Below are positions 28,326 to 37,663 of a stretch of DNA of 64,000 bases, piece after piece. The position numbers and the translations under genes were made by a program. The stretch lies in NCBI GenBank assembly GCA_013285445.1, contig CP053448.1, positions 1,240,001 to 1,304,000 of the forward strand, given 5' to 3'. Within the stretch, counting starts at the first letter, position 1, and each line of letters begins with the position of its first letter. The notes below the pieces were generated by a model. It saw nothing but the letters and a program-made list of their open reading frames with translations, was not told the origin of the DNA and searched no databases. This stretch comes from Pseudomonadota bacterium (lineage in GTDB: Bacteria; Pseudomonadota; Gammaproteobacteria; Xanthomonadales; Wenzhouxiangellaceae).

Positions 28326-29359
28326 GCCGCTTTCTGCTTCTGGACGGGACGGGGGGACTGGCCATCAACTGCCTGTCTGATGGCTTTCAGGTGATCCGGT
28401 GTGGTGCCGCAGCAGCCACCGATGATGTTGACCAGACCATCGGCGGCATAGGTACTGACGATTCCGGCCATCTCTTCCGGGCTTTGATCGTACTCGCCGA
28501 ATTCGTTGGGCAAGCCGGCGTTGGGGTGGGCACTGACCAGGCACTCGGCCACGCGTGACAGTGCCTTGACGTGCGGCTTGAGCTGATCGGCGCCCAGCGC
28601 GCAGTTGAATCCGACCGAAAACGGCTCGGCGTGGACAATCGAATAGTAAAAGGCCTCCGGTGTCTGGCCGGACAGCGTGCGGCCCGAGGCGTCGGTGATC
28701 GTGCCCGAAATCATCAGCGGCCAGCGTGCCTGGCGTCGCTCGAATTCCTCGTATACGGCATAGATGGCGGCCTTGGCGTTGAGGGTGTCGAAAATCGTTT
28801 CGATCATGATCAGGTCGGCGCCGCCGTCGAGCAGCCCGCGTACAGCCTCGGCATAGGCCTCGACAAGCGTTTCGAAATCGATGTTGCGGTAACCGGGATT
28901 GCTCACGTCTGGTGAGATCGACGCGGTCCGGTTGGTTGGCCCGACAACGCCGACAACATAGCGCGGGCGGCCCGTTTGTTCGGCTACCTCGTCGCAGGCC
29001 TGGCGGGCCAGTTTGGCGGCTTCGTGGTTGATTTCCCCGGACAGATTCTCCAGCGCATAGTCGGCCTGGCTGATGCGGTTGGCATTGAAGGTGTTGGTCT
29101 CGACCAGATCACAGCCGACGGCCAGGAACTGCTTGTGCAGCTCGACGATCAGCTCCGGGCGGGTCAGGGTCAGCAGGTCATTGTTGCCCTTGAGGTCGTG
29201 GGTGTGTCCGGCAAACCGCTCGGCGCGGAAGTCCGACTCGTCGAGTCCGGCCGCCTGGATCATGGTGCCCATGGCGCCGTCGAGCAGGAGAATGCGCTGT
29301 TCGAGCGCATCGCAGAGGGCGTCAACGCGCTCGGGATCGTGCCATTTCATTGCGGTCAT
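28322..29359 (-). CDS. metH: Methionine synthase, homocysteine-binding subunit
   Basis: 345 residues, the N-terminal homocysteine S-methyltransferase domain of MetH encoded on its own. It has [28 protein letters not shown] and the zinc-binding cysteines in [11 protein letters not shown] and [13 protein letters not shown]. It binds and activates homocysteine for methyl transfer from the cobalamin subunit next door. The split lies exactly at the linker between homocysteine and folate domains, as in other Xanthomonadales. It overlaps the upstream ArsR-methyltransferase by ATGA (29356-29359), giving one operon. Confidence 0.96.
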   Translation of the reverse strand: MTAMKWHDPERVDALCDALEQRILLLDGAMGTMIQAAGLDESDFRAERFAGHTHDLKGNNDLLTLTRPELIVELHKQFLAVGCDLVETNTFNANRISQADYALENLSGEINHEAAKLARQACDEVAEQTGRPRYVVGVVGPTNRTASISPDVSNPGYRNIDFETLVEAYAEAVRGLLDGGADLIMIETIFDTLNAKAAIYAVYEEFERRQARWPLMISGTITDASGRTLSGQTPEAFYYSIVHAEPFSVGFNCALGADQLKPHVKALSRVAECLVSAHPNAGLPNEFGEYDQSPEEMAGIVSTYAADGLVNIIGGCCGTTPDHLKAIRQAVDGQSPRPVQKQKAA

Positions 29360-30279
29360 GGTTTTCCTGCCAGTAGCGTGATGATTCTGAAATTCGGCGT
29401 TTTTCTTTCGATCGAGGTGACTTTGCAGAAGGCCACGGTCAGTCCGGCCGTGGCACAGAGCTCGGCCAGCCGGGCCGGCGCGAAACCGTTGTTGGCGTGG
29501 CCGAAGGTGCGGACCTGGCTGGTGTGGCGATGCCGGTGCAGGGTCGCGCCAACCAGCTGGCCGCCCGGCGCCAGCACCCGCGCCGCCTCGCCCAGGGCCT
29601 GCTGGGGACGGTCGCTGTAGGTCAGCGCGTGCATCATGAGCACGGTGTCGAAACTGCCGTCGGCAAAGGGCAGGGCATGCATGTCGCCGCGGTGAAAGTG
29701 CACGTGCTCGTGGGCGGCTACGCGCTCGCGACCGGCAACAACGACCTTTTCGGACAGGTCGATACAGTCAATGCGGCTGGCCCGGCGCGCCAGCAGTTCG
29801 CCCATCACGCCATCGCCGGAAGCGATATCAAGCACCCGACCCAGCGACAACAGCTGCACCAGGGCCCGTGTCGTGGCCTCCCAGGTGCGACCCGGGGAAT
29901 AGTGCCGTTCCATGTCGCCCGCCACCGAGTCGGGCCAGTTGCGGCCGGTGGCCCGTTCGGCCAGGACGCCGGGTAGGGCCTCGGCATCGGTCGCGACCAG
30001 GCCGTCATCCAGGCTTTCGCGCAGCAATGCCCAAAGGCGATGCAGTTCGGGCTGCTCGTCGGGATTGCCGAGGCGATAGTAGACTGAAACGCCGTCGCGC
30101 CGGTCGACGACCAATCCGGCCTCCCGCAGTCGCGCCAGGTGCGTGGACACACGCGGCTGCGCCAGGCGCGTGATCTGCGCCAGCTCGGCCACGGTCAGCT
30201 CTTCCTGCTCGAGCAGCGCCAGCAGCCGCAGTCGCGTGGCATCGCCAAGCAGGCTGCAGTGGCGACCGACAAGGTCCAG
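29356..30279 (-). CDS. ArsR-type regulator fused to a SAM-methyltransferase domain (SahR-like)
   Basis: N-terminal ArsR winged helix ([48 protein letters not shown]) joined to a class I methyltransferase-like domain with SAM motif [20 protein letters not shown] and [20 protein letters not shown]. This fusion next to metH is the arrangement of SahR, which senses S-adenosylhomocysteine and represses methyl-cycle genes. The first ordinary start codon is a GTG at 30192, but that would cut off the first helix of the HTH. The frame is open up to a TAA just beyond 30291 and holds only CTG 30279, ATC or ATA as candidates, after an AAAGGA sequence. The CTG is used here provisionally. Confidence 0.78.
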   Translation of the reverse strand: MDLVGRHCSLLGDATRLRLLALLEQEELTVAELAQITRLAQPRVSTHLARLREAGLVVDRRDGVSVYYRLGNPDEQPELHRLWALLRESLDDGLVATDAEALPGVLAERATGRNWPDSVAGDMERHYSPGRTWEATTRALVQLLSLGRVLDIASGDGVMGELLARRASRIDCIDLSEKVVVAGRERVAAHEHVHFHRGDMHALPFADGSFDTVLMMHALTYSDRPQQALGEAARVLAPGGQLVGATLHRHRHTSQVRTFGHANNGFAPARLAELCATAGLTVAFCKVTSIERKTPNFRIITLLAGKP

Positions 30280-30289
30280 ATCGATAGCT

Positions 30290-30317
30290 ATATCCTTTTA
30301 TCGCGATTGAAAGATAT
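30290..30317. promoter_or_regulatory. 28-bp operator-like dyad upstream of the ArsR-methyltransferase/metH operon
   Basis: Imperfect palindrome with outer arms ATATC...GATAT, inner TT...AA, and a perfect central ATCGCGAT (30300-30307). It overlaps the ribosome-binding region of the regulator and lies downstream of a candidate promoter: minus-strand TTGAAA, 17 bp, TAGGCT, about 30326-30354. Autorepression by the ArsR domain is the simplest reading. It is the only AT-rich stretch in the 154-bp gap. Confidence 0.55.
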
Positions 30318-30433
30318 TGTATAGCCTAGCGGCTTTCGAAGCGGCTTTCAAGCGATGCCGGCGTCCTGGTTCCGACCCGCCGGGGCAGAGAGACCGTGCG
30401 ACTGGCCGCAGGCCGGGCCGCCCGGCCCGTCGT

Positions 30434-31201
30434 TCAGGTGGAGTCCTTCCAGCGGCGAATGGCGGCGAAAACCGCCGCCGGATCATCCCCGGTGCCCGGC
30501 TCGCGCTGGTTGGCGGCAGTGATGACCGTCGCTTCGCGCACTCGCAGAAAGGGGTTGATGGCGTTTTCCTGTTCGATCGTCGAGGGCAGCGTGATGCGCC
30601 GGGCCGCGCGCAGCCGGCGGGCTTCCTCGGCCCGCTGGCGCAGGCGTTCGTTTTCGGGTTCGACATTCAGCGCGAAGCGGCAGTTATCCAGCGTGTATTC
30701 GTGGGCGCAACACACCCGGGTGTCACCGGGCAGGGCAGCCAGCTGGTCGAGTGATTCCAGCATCTGTTCGGCCGTACCCTCGAACAGTCGACCGCACCCG
30801 GCCGAGAACAGCGTATCGCCACACAACAGCAGACGGTGGCCGTAAAAGGCGAGGTGAATGCTGGTGTGGCCGGGCACGCTGAGCACCTGGAAGTCGACGG
30901 CGGGCGCGGCGAGCCGGACGCGATCGCCTTCGGCCACGACACGGTCGATCTGCGGGATGCGCCCGTCTTCGGGCCCGTAGACGGGCACCGGGTGTGCGCC
31001 GACAATCCCGTCGATGCCGCCGGTGTGATCCCAGTGGTGGTGGGTGATCAGCACGGCCGTGAGCTGCAGGTTCCGGTCCGAAAGCCACTGCAGCGGGGCG
31101 TCAGCCTCGCCGGGATCGACCAGCAAGGCGTGTTCGTGGTCGTGCAGCGCCCAGACATAGTTGGTGTCCAGGACGGGAATGGCTTCGATGGCAGGCGGCA
31201 A
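30434..31201 (-). CDS. gloB: Hydroxyacylglutathione hydrolase (glyoxalase II)
   Basis: Hydrolyses S-lactoylglutathione to lactate and glutathione, the second step of methylglyoxal detoxification. 255 residues with the metallo-beta-lactamase motif THHHWDH (H54, H56, D58, H59). Further ligands follow in VLSVPGHTSIH, LLLCGDTLFSAGCGRLFEG and CCAHEYTLDN. The C-terminal glutathione-binding block is RITLPSTIEQENAINPFLR. The TTG start at 31201 is backed by a strong AAGGAGG five bases upstream. Divergent from the yafS-like gene, as in E. coli. Confidence 0.96.
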   Translation of the reverse strand: MPPAIEAIPVLDTNYVWALHDHEHALLVDPGEADAPLQWLSDRNLQLTAVLITHHHWDHTGGIDGIVGAHPVPVYGPEDGRIPQIDRVVAEGDRVRLAAPAVDFQVLSVPGHTSIHLAFYGHRLLLCGDTLFSAGCGRLFEGTAEQMLESLDQLAALPGDTRVCCAHEYTLDNCRFALNVEPENERLRQRAEEARRLRAARRITLPSTIEQENAINPFLRVREATVITAANQREPGTGDDPAAVFAAIRRWKDST

Positions 31202-31230
31202 TTGGGCCTCCTTCTGGTATCCTTCAGCAC

Positions 31231-31860
31231 GTGTCTGAGCTGCATTCTAACGCTGTTGTCATGCCGGCCGGCTTCGCCGCCCTGCAGCGCCTTGAAACCG
31301 GGCTGGTGCAGGCCGGATTCGGCGCCTTCAGGGTGCCCTGGCTGCTTGAAATGGCGCCAACGGCGAGTGCCTCCCCCGAACTGCCGCTGGAGCGCTGCCG
31401 CATTCTGGTCGACGCCAGTCGATGCCGCTGGCCGTTTGTCGCCGGGCTTGGTGAACTGCCGCTTGAGAACAACTCGGTGCCGGCGGCGCTGCTGCGCCAT
31501 GTCTGGCAGCCGGGCATTCGCATCAACCCGCTCGACGAGATCGCCCGTGTGTTGCGGCCCGGCGGGATACTGGTCTCGGTAACTGCCAATCCGTGGCATC
31601 GCCTGGCCTGGCGCGAGCTCGGGCGGCACGCGCTGGGTTTGCCGAGCTGGCCGCAGCTCCAGGTCATGCATGCGCGTCGACATTTCGAGCTGGCGGTTCC
31701 GGCTGCAAGCCAGCTGCGCGGATTCGTGCCCGGTCTGACGCCGGTGCTGGTGCTGGTTGCGCGCAAGCCCTCCGAGCCGGCTCGAGTCGAGCCGATTCGC
31801 TTTCGTCAGCCGCGCATGGTGCGCGGGACCCCGGCGCTCAGCCAGTGCCGGGCGGCGTGA
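31231..31860 (+). CDS. YafS-like methyltransferase-fold protein
   Basis: 209 residues. It keeps the second half of a class I SAM methyltransferase: [20 protein letters not shown] (motif III, the post-catalytic LRPGG turn) and then [12 protein letters not shown]. The glycine-rich SAM-binding motif I is replaced by [20 protein letters not shown], so SAM binding is doubtful. Its position between gloB and rnhA/dnaQ matches E. coli yafS. The start is GTG 31231 (ATG 31261 possible). The last codons overlap the rnhA GTG (GTGA). Activity unknown. Confidence 0.78.
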   Translation: MSELHSNAVVMPAGFAALQRLETGLVQAGFGAFRVPWLLEMAPTASASPELPLERCRILVDASRCRWPFVAGLGELPLENNSVPAALLRHVWQPGIRINPLDEIARVLRPGGILVSVTANPWHRLAWRELGRHALGLPSWPQLQVMHARRHFELAVPAASQLRGFVPGLTPVLVLVARKPSEPARVEPIRFRQPRMVRGTPALSQCRAA

Positions 31861-32297
31861 GCCAGACGGTGCACATCTGGACCGATGGTGCCTGCCTGGG
31901 CAATCCAGGACCGGGTGGCTGGGGTGTGCTGCTTCGCTGGAACGGCCAGGAGCGCGAACTGTCCGGCGGCGAGGCGGAGACCACCAACAATCGCATGGAA
32001 CTGATGGCTGCAATCCAGGGGCTGGAATCCCTCAAACGCCCCTGCCGGGTGATTCTGACCACCGACTCCCAGTACGTCCGCAAGGGCATCACCGAGTGGA
32101 TGGTCAACTGGAAGCGCAACGGCTGGAAGACGGCTTCAAAAAAGCCGGTCAAGAACGCCGGGCTCTGGCAACGTCTGGATCGGGCGCGGCAGCGTCACCA
32201 GGTGGCCTGGGACTGGGTCAAGGGTCATTCAGGCCACCCGGAAAACGAACGTGCCGACCAGCTGGCCAGCGAGGCCGCCAGGCGTCATGCGCGATAA
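31857..32297 (+). CDS. rnhA: Ribonuclease HI
   Basis: 146 residues. Degrades the RNA strand of RNA-DNA hybrids during replication and R-loop removal. All catalytic residues fall at E. coli numbering: D10 ([14 protein letters not shown]), E48 (NNRMEL), D70 (TTDSQYV), H124 and D134 ([16 protein letters not shown]). The basic handle is present ([20 protein letters not shown]). The GTG start overlaps the stop of the upstream gene, and the end overlaps dnaQ by 11 bases. This is a tight cluster; in E. coli rnhA and dnaQ are divergent, here they are co-oriented. Confidence 0.97.
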   Translation: MSQTVHIWTDGACLGNPGPGGWGVLLRWNGQERELSGGEAETTNNRMELMAAIQGLESLKRPCRVILTTDSQYVRKGITEWMVNWKRNGWKTASKKPVKNAGLWQRLDRARQRHQVAWDWVKGHSGHPENERADQLASEAARRHAR

Positions 32298-33009
32298 AAC
32301 CGAACCCATGCGCCAGATCATCCTTGATACCGAAACGACCGGCCTGGAACCCGAGGAAGGGCATCGCATCATCGAGATCGGTTGCCTGGAGATGAATGAA
32401 CGCCGTCTGACCGGCCGCGATTATCACGTCTATCTCAATCCCGAGCGGGAGGTCGACGAAGGCGCCCTGGAGGTTCACGGCATCACCAACGCATTCCTGG
32501 CCGACAAGCCGCGGTTTGCCGATATCGTCGATGATTTTCTCGACTTCGTCCACGGCGCCGAGCTGGTCATTCATAACGCCGCCTTCGACGTCGGCTTCGT
32601 TAACGCCGAGCTGGCGCGGATCGGCCCGGATCGGCGCCTGGAAAACCATGTCCGCATCCTCGATACGCTGGCGCTCGCCCGCGAACTCCACCCGGGGCAA
32701 CGCGTGAGCCTGGACGCATTGTGCAAGCGTTACGATGTCGACAATTCAGGGCGCGATCTGCATGGCGCGCTGCTCGACGCCGAGCTGCTCGCCGAGGTCT
32801 ATCTGGCCATGACCGGTGGCCAGGTTGATCTGGTGCTGGAAGCGGATGCGCCAGAGGCCGGCCCGGCCTGTGATATCGGCGGGATCGATCCGGCGCGCCT
32901 GATCATCCAGCGCCCGAGCGAAAGCGAGCGGGCAGCACATCGCCAGCGCCTTGATGCCATCCGCGAGTCGGCCGGCTGCTGTATCTGGCTTGACCAGCTG
33001 CCGCCTTAG
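32287..33009 (+). CDS. dnaQ: DNA polymerase III epsilon subunit (proofreading exonuclease)
   Basis: 240 residues. 3'-5' exonuclease of the replicative core, bound between the alpha subunit and the clamp. Exo I is [14 protein letters not shown] (D14, E16), Exo II is [20 protein letters not shown], and Exo III is [20 protein letters not shown]. The following [10 protein letters not shown] occupies the position of the clamp-binding motif. The C-terminal tail ([20 protein letters not shown]) binds alpha. ATG 32308 (MRQIILDTE) is an equally plausible start; 32287 was chosen because AGG lies just upstream. Confidence 0.96.
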   Translation: MRDKTEPMRQIILDTETTGLEPEEGHRIIEIGCLEMNERRLTGRDYHVYLNPEREVDEGALEVHGITNAFLADKPRFADIVDDFLDFVHGAELVIHNAAFDVGFVNAELARIGPDRRLENHVRILDTLALARELHPGQRVSLDALCKRYDVDNSGRDLHGALLDAELLAEVYLAMTGGQVDLVLEADAPEAGPACDIGGIDPARLIIQRPSESERAAHRQRLDAIRESAGCCIWLDQLPP

Positions 33010-33040
33010 GACAGCCCCTTAATAGTTGCATCTAGTTGCA

Positions 33041-34465
33041 TCAGAACTGGACCAGCACCGGGTGCTCGCGGCTTTCCAGCCACAGCAGGATCTCGTAGAA
33101 GGTGCGCACGTTCTCGACATACTGCACCGGCTCGTAGCCGCGCGCGTAGCCGAACCGGGTCTGCCGGTACCAGCGCTCCTGGGTCAGCAGCGGCAGGGCC
33201 TCGCGCACATCGACCCAGCGATCGGGGTTGCCGCCCCGGCGCTCGGTCAGCACGCGTGCGTCCTCGAGATGACCGAATCCGATGTTGTAGGCGGCCAGCG
33301 CCAGCCAGAGACGGTCGGGATAGTCGATCCGCTCGGGAACGCGCTCGAGCATCGAGGCCAGGTAGCGCGCGCCGCCATCGATACTTTGCTCTGGGTCGGT
33401 ACGGTCTTCCACGCCCAGCTGCCGCGCCGTGCGCTGGGTGAGCATCATGATGCCGCGCACGCCCGTTCGCGAGACGGCTGCCGGATCCCAGTGCGACTCC
33501 TGGTAGCCAACCGCGGCAAGCAGGCGCCAGTCGAGCCCGTTACGGCGCGCAGCATCCTCGAACATCGGACGAAGACCGGGCAGGCGCTCGCGTACCTGGC
33601 GCATGAAGGTGAAGGTGCCGACCGGCTCGTAGTGATCAATGTGGCCGTAGTAGCGTTCATCGAGCCGGTCAATCAGCTTGTTTTCCCGCGTCATGGCGAA
33701 GAACTCGCGCATGCGCTGCACCAGGCTGTCGTCGTCGCTGCGCAGCGTGGCCCAGGCCAGCGGGTAGGGCTGACCGACCTCGAATGCGGGCCGGATTGCC
33801 GGGAAAAAGCGACGATTGAGCTCGAGAATGTTCGAGTCGATGATGGTGTAGTCGTATTCCTCGGCCGAAATCCCCTCGAAGATGTCCTCGATACTGGCGT
33901 GGGGCAGGATGTCGGGCTCGATTTCGACACTGGACGCGGCCAGCAGCGAGGGGTAGACCGTGCCATCAAGCAGGACCAAACGCCCGCCGGCCAGGTCCTC
34001 GAGCGAGCCCGGGCGCGGCGTGTCGCGCCGATAGACCACGGTGGGAACCACCCGCTGGTAGGGTGGGGCAAAACGCAGCTGCTGCTGGCGCCTCGGCGTC
34101 ACGCTCAGATTGGCGCCGATGAAATCGCCCTCGTGGGCGGCCAACGCCGGAATCAGGTCGGCAATGGTCGCGACCGTGCGCACTTCCAGCGGAATTCCCA
34201 GGTAGCGCGCGAATTCCAGCGCCATGTCGTACTCGAAGCCGGTTTCGCCTTCCGCGCCCAGGTAATAGGTTGATGCGCCGTTGACGGTGAGCATGACCAG
34301 GCTGCCGCGAGCGCGGATCTTCTCGAGATCAGTCAGCGATTCCTCGCCCGAGGTGCTGGTCAGTGCAATGACCGCGGCGATCAGCAGCCAGCGGCCAAGC
34401 AGGCGCAGGCGACGCCATCCGGATTCGGGCACCGTCGGGTCGTGAACAATCCGGTTTGAAGGCAT
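33041..34465 (-). CDS. mltF: Membrane-bound lytic murein transglycosylase F
   Basis: 474 residues. Signal-anchor (LRLLGRWLLIAAVIALTSTS), then a periplasmic solute-binding-like domain of the SBP_bac_3 family (RARGSLVMLTVNGASTYYLG, GFEYDMALEFARYLGIPLEV). A C-terminal lytic transglycosylase domain follows, with catalytic Glu near residue 320 (VGYQESHWDPAAVSRTGVRG) and IMMLTQRTARQLG, plus AAYNIGFGHLEDAR. Cleaves the glycan of peptidoglycan to 1,6-anhydro ends. The domain order is the MltF standard. Convergent with dnaQ across 31 bp. Confidence 0.94.
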   Translation of the reverse strand: MPSNRIVHDPTVPESGWRRLRLLGRWLLIAAVIALTSTSGEESLTDLEKIRARGSLVMLTVNGASTYYLGAEGETGFEYDMALEFARYLGIPLEVRTVATIADLIPALAAHEGDFIGANLSVTPRRQQQLRFAPPYQRVVPTVVYRRDTPRPGSLEDLAGGRLVLLDGTVYPSLLAASSVEIEPDILPHASIEDIFEGISAEEYDYTIIDSNILELNRRFFPAIRPAFEVGQPYPLAWATLRSDDDSLVQRMREFFAMTRENKLIDRLDERYYGHIDHYEPVGTFTFMRQVRERLPGLRPMFEDAARRNGLDWRLLAAVGYQESHWDPAAVSRTGVRGIMMLTQRTARQLGVEDRTDPEQSIDGGARYLASMLERVPERIDYPDRLWLALAAYNIGFGHLEDARVLTERRGGNPDRWVDVREALPLLTQERWYRQTRFGYARGYEPVQYVENVRTFYEILLWLESREHPVLVQF

Positions 34466-34576
34466 TTCGATCTGCTTGCGCCACGATGTTCAGTCCGCCC
34501 CTTATAGCGAATTTCGGGCGCCGTCTCATCCGTCAGGCTCTGCTAAACTAATGCGCTTTTCCCGATGGTCGGCGTC

Positions 34577-36007
34577 ATGGCGCGCAAGCGAGATCCCGTT
34601 CGTACCCGGTTTGCACCCTCTCCGACCGGATATCTGCATATCGGCGGCGCACGCACCGCCCTGTTTTGCTGGCTGGAAGCACGCGCGACCGGCGGCAGCT
34701 TCGTGCTGCGCATCGAGGATACCGACCGGGAGCGCTCGACGGCCGCGTCGGTGCAGGCCATTATCGACGGGATGGCCTGGCTCGGGCTGGATGCTGATGA
34801 GGGCCCGCTGTTTCAGAGCGAGCGCATGCCACGTTATCGCGAACAGGCCGATCGCCTGCTTCAATCCGGTCACGCCTACCGCTGCTACTGCTCCAGGGAG
34901 CGCCTGGACCGGCTGCGTGAACGGGCCATGGCAGCGGGCGCGAAGCCGCGCTACGATGGCCGCTGCCGCGATCTGGACCAGGTGCCCGAAGGCATCGATC
35001 CGGTCATTCGCTTTCGCAATCCCGGCAGCGGCACGGTCGCCTTCGATGATCGCGTGCGTGGCCGCATCGAGGTGGCCAACAGCGAACTCGATGACCTGGT
35101 CATCATGCGCGCTGACGGCACACCGACCTACAATTTCGCGGTTGTGGTCGACGACGCCGACATGGCGATCAACCTGGTGATCCGGGGTGACGACCATATC
35201 AACAACACCCCGCGCCAGATCAACCTGTACCGGGCGCTCGATATCGAGCCGCCGGCGTTTGCCCATGTGCCGATGATTCTGGGCGATGACGGGGCGCGGC
35301 TTTCCAAGCGCCACGGTGCGGTCAGCGTGATGAGCTACCGTGACCAGGGCTACGTGCCTGACGCCATGATCAACTACCTGGCGCGCCTGGGCTGGTCGCA
35401 CGGCGACCAGGAAGTGTTCTCCCGGGACGAATTGATCGAGCTGTTCGATATCGCCGAGGTCAATCACAAGGCCTCGCGCTTCGACACCGCGAAACTCAAC
35501 TGGCTCAACCAGCACTACCTGCGCGAGGGTGACCGTGACCAGGTGCACTCGGAGCTGGTCTGGCACCTGCAGCGAGCCGGTCTGCGCGCCGAGAATGGCC
35601 CGCCGCTGGCCGACCTGTTGTCGGTGCAGGTCGAGCGGGTCGAAACCCTGACCGAACTGGTCGAGCGGAGCCGGCCGTTTTTCGAGGACTTTGCCGACTA
35701 CCAGGCCGGTGCGGCAAAGAAACATCTGCGCCCCGTCGCCGGCCGACCGCTGGAAGTGCTGCGTGGCCGTCTGGCCGAACTGCTGCACTGGTCGCCGGAA
35801 AACCTCCAGGGCGCGGTCCAGGCCACCGTCGATGAGCTGGAAATCGGCTTCGGCAAGATTGGCATGCCGCTGCGAGTCGCCCTGATGGGCCACGGCGAAT
35901 CACCGTCAATCGACAAGACACTGTGGCTGGTGGGCCGCGAGCGCACGCTTAAGCGTATCGATCGCGCATTGACCTACATCGCCGACCGCGCGGCGGCCCG
36001 GGATTGA
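34577..36007 (+). CDS. gltX: Glutamyl-tRNA synthetase
   Basis: 476 residues. Charges tRNA-Glu (discriminating or not cannot be told here). Class I motifs: HIGH-type LHIGGART in APSPTGYLHIGGARTALFCW, KMSKS-type RLSKRHGA, and IEDTDRERSTAASVQAII. The RYDGRCRDLDQVPEG segment and helical anticodon-binding C-terminus complete the family length. Start at ATG 34577; an ATG at 34565 adds four residues. Downstream comes zur on the same strand. Confidence 0.96.
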   Translation: MARKRDPVRTRFAPSPTGYLHIGGARTALFCWLEARATGGSFVLRIEDTDRERSTAASVQAIIDGMAWLGLDADEGPLFQSERMPRYREQADRLLQSGHAYRCYCSRERLDRLRERAMAAGAKPRYDGRCRDLDQVPEGIDPVIRFRNPGSGTVAFDDRVRGRIEVANSELDDLVIMRADGTPTYNFAVVVDDADMAINLVIRGDDHINNTPRQINLYRALDIEPPAFAHVPMILGDDGARLSKRHGAVSVMSYRDQGYVPDAMINYLARLGWSHGDQEVFSRDELIELFDIAEVNHKASRFDTAKLNWLNQHYLREGDRDQVHSELVWHLQRAGLRAENGPPLADLLSVQVERVETLTELVERSRPFFEDFADYQAGAAKKHLRPVAGRPLEVLRGRLAELLHWSPENLQGAVQATVDELEIGFGKIGMPLRVALMGHGESPSIDKTLWLVGRERTLKRIDRALTYIADRAAARD

Positions 36008-36104
36008 GCGGCGCTCCGCTGGTTGGTGACTGAGACAGGCCGGAAGCGCGGTTATGGCGCGGCCGCGACCTGCATTCCTCCGGCTCTGGCACCCGCCTGC
36101 TAAA

Positions 36105-36560
36105 ATGACGCCCATGGATTCCGGCCAGGTCATTCGAGAGGTCGAGCAGCGCTGCAGGCAGCGCGGCCTGCGTTTGACGCCAACGCGCCGCCGGGTGCTG
36201 GAGCTGGTCCTGGCCGCTGAAGGGCCGGTCAAGGCCTATGATCTGCTCGACGAGCTCAAGCACGAGCAGCCCAAAGCCGCGCCACCGACGATCTACCGCG
36301 CGCTGGATTTCCTGCTTGCCAATCACTTTATCCACCGGCTGGAGTCACTCAACGCCTTCGTCAGCTGCTTTCATCCGGCCGAGTCTCATCAGGGCCAGTT
36401 CCTGATCTGCGACGCCTGCCAGTCGGTGACCGAGATTCACGATGCCGGTCTGGCCCACAAACTGCGTGACGCCGCCGAACATCAGCACTTCCGCCCCAGT
36501 CGCCAGGTCCTCGAAATCTATGGGCTGTGCCAGGCCTGCCGCGAGGCCGGTTGCAGGTGA
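36105..36560 (+). CDS. zur: Zinc uptake regulator, Fur family
   Basis: 151 residues. Blocks RGLRLTPTRRRVLELVLA, KAYDLLDELKHEQPKAAPPT and YRALDFLLANHFIHRLESLN are those of E. coli Zur rather than Fur. Two structural-zinc CxxC pairs are present (ICDACQ, GLCQAC), with regulatory ligands in HPAESHQGQF. Zn-bound dimers repress zinc importers; none is present in the window. Start uncertain by three codons (ATG 36105 or 36114), with no clear Shine-Dalgarno. The stop overlaps the GTG of the WYL regulator, so the two are co-transcribed. Confidence 0.93.
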   Translation: MTPMDSGQVIREVEQRCRQRGLRLTPTRRRVLELVLAAEGPVKAYDLLDELKHEQPKAAPPTIYRALDFLLANHFIHRLESLNAFVSCFHPAESHQGQFLICDACQSVTEIHDAGLAHKLRDAAEHQHFRPSRQVLEIYGLCQACREAGCR

Positions 36561-37534
36561 GCCGGCGGGAGCGCCTCTATCATCTGCATGCCATCCTGCG
36601 CCAGCGGCGCACCCCAATCACGCGCCAGGTGCTGATGGACGAGCTCGGCTGCAGTCAGGCAACTCTGTACCGGCTGATCGGTGAGCTGCGGGATCACCTC
36701 GGGGCTCCGCTGGAGCAGGATCCGGACAGTCGCGGCTACTACTACGATCGCAGCCTGGCCGGCCATTTCGAGCTGCCCGGCTTGTGGATCAGTCCCGAGG
36801 AGCTGCAGGCGCTACTGACCGCGCGCCATATTCTCGGCAATGTTCAGCCCGGCCTGCTCGAAGACGAGCTCGATGGCGTGCAGTCGCGCATCAACCAGTT
36901 GCTCGATCAGCAGGGTCTGAATGTTTCCGCCCATCCCGAGCGTATCAACATCCGGCACGATGCCGGTCGGCCGGTGCCCGCGGCGCTGTTTGAAACGGTG
37001 TTTCAGGCCCTGTTCCAGCGCCGTCGCCTGGCGATGAGCTATCACGGTCGGCGACGCGACAACCTCAGCGAACGAATTGTCTCGCCGCAGCGCCTGACCG
37101 CCTACCGCGACCGCTGGTACCTCGAGGCCTGGTGTCACCAGGCCGAGGGACTGCGCAGCTTCGCGCTCGAGCGCATCCGGGACATGCGTCTGCTCGAGGA
37201 GGCTGCCCGGGAGATCCCGGACACAGCGATGGCGCAGCACTTCGACGAATCATTCGGGATTTTTTCCGGCCCGGCGCGAGAAGTCGCAACATTGCGTTTC
37301 AGCGCCGAGGCGGCCCGCTGGGCCGCCGACGAGATGTGGCACCCGCAGCAGCAGGGCCAGTGGCTGGACGACGGCCGCTTCGAGCTCAGCGTGCCGTTCG
37401 GCAGTCCGCGCGAGCTGGTCATGGAGATTCTGCGCTATGGCGCCGATGTCGAACTGCTTGAGCCGGCGTCCCTGCGTCAGCTGGTGCGTGAGCAGCTTGA
37501 AGGCGCCCTCGAGCACTACCGGTCAGGACGTTGA
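36557..37534 (+). CDS. WYL-domain transcriptional regulator
   Basis: 325 residues. N-terminal HTH_11-type winged helix (RRERLYHLHAILRQRRTPIT, LMDELGCSQATLYRLIGELR, PDSRGYYYDR), then a WYL domain around AMSYHGRRRDNLSERIVSPQ, YRDRWYLEAWCHQAEGLRSF and IRDMRLLEE, then a WCX dimerisation tail. WYL regulators bind nucleotides or nucleic acid ligands and control DNA repair or defence genes in many bacteria. Here it follows zur by a GTGA overlap; no defence gene lies nearby. Targets unknown. Confidence 0.9.
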   Translation: MSRRERLYHLHAILRQRRTPITRQVLMDELGCSQATLYRLIGELRDHLGAPLEQDPDSRGYYYDRSLAGHFELPGLWISPEELQALLTARHILGNVQPGLLEDELDGVQSRINQLLDQQGLNVSAHPERINIRHDAGRPVPAALFETVFQALFQRRRLAMSYHGRRRDNLSERIVSPQRLTAYRDRWYLEAWCHQAEGLRSFALERIRDMRLLEEAAREIPDTAMAQHFDESFGIFSGPAREVATLRFSAEAARWAADEMWHPQQQGQWLDDGRFELSVPFGSPRELVMEILRYGADVELLEPASLRQLVREQLEGALEHYRSGR

Positions 37535-37589
37535 CTGGCGCGCGGATCGGCGGTTAGACCGGTATAATGGATTGGCTGGCGTCAACGGT

Positions 37590-37618
37590 CTGTCATTGAG
37601 GTGTCATGTAAATGTCAC
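37590..37618 (+). promoter_or_regulatory. PHO box upstream of phoB
   Basis: Three 7-bp half-sites spaced by 4 bp: CTGTCAT (37590-37596), GTGTCAT (37601-37607), ATGTCAC (37612-37618). The 11-bp periodicity is that of PhoB binding. A separate TATAAT (37563-37568) just upstream could give basal transcription. Confidence 0.85.
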
Positions 37619-37663
37619 ATGACGCTGCTGCAATGATGGCAGCCAACCAGCGGGACCGGTGCC

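Noticed and set aside
33010..33040. Possible small RNA or tRNA between dnaQ and mltF
   Set aside because: Only 31 bases with a short TAGTTGCATC direct repeat; too short and without structure.
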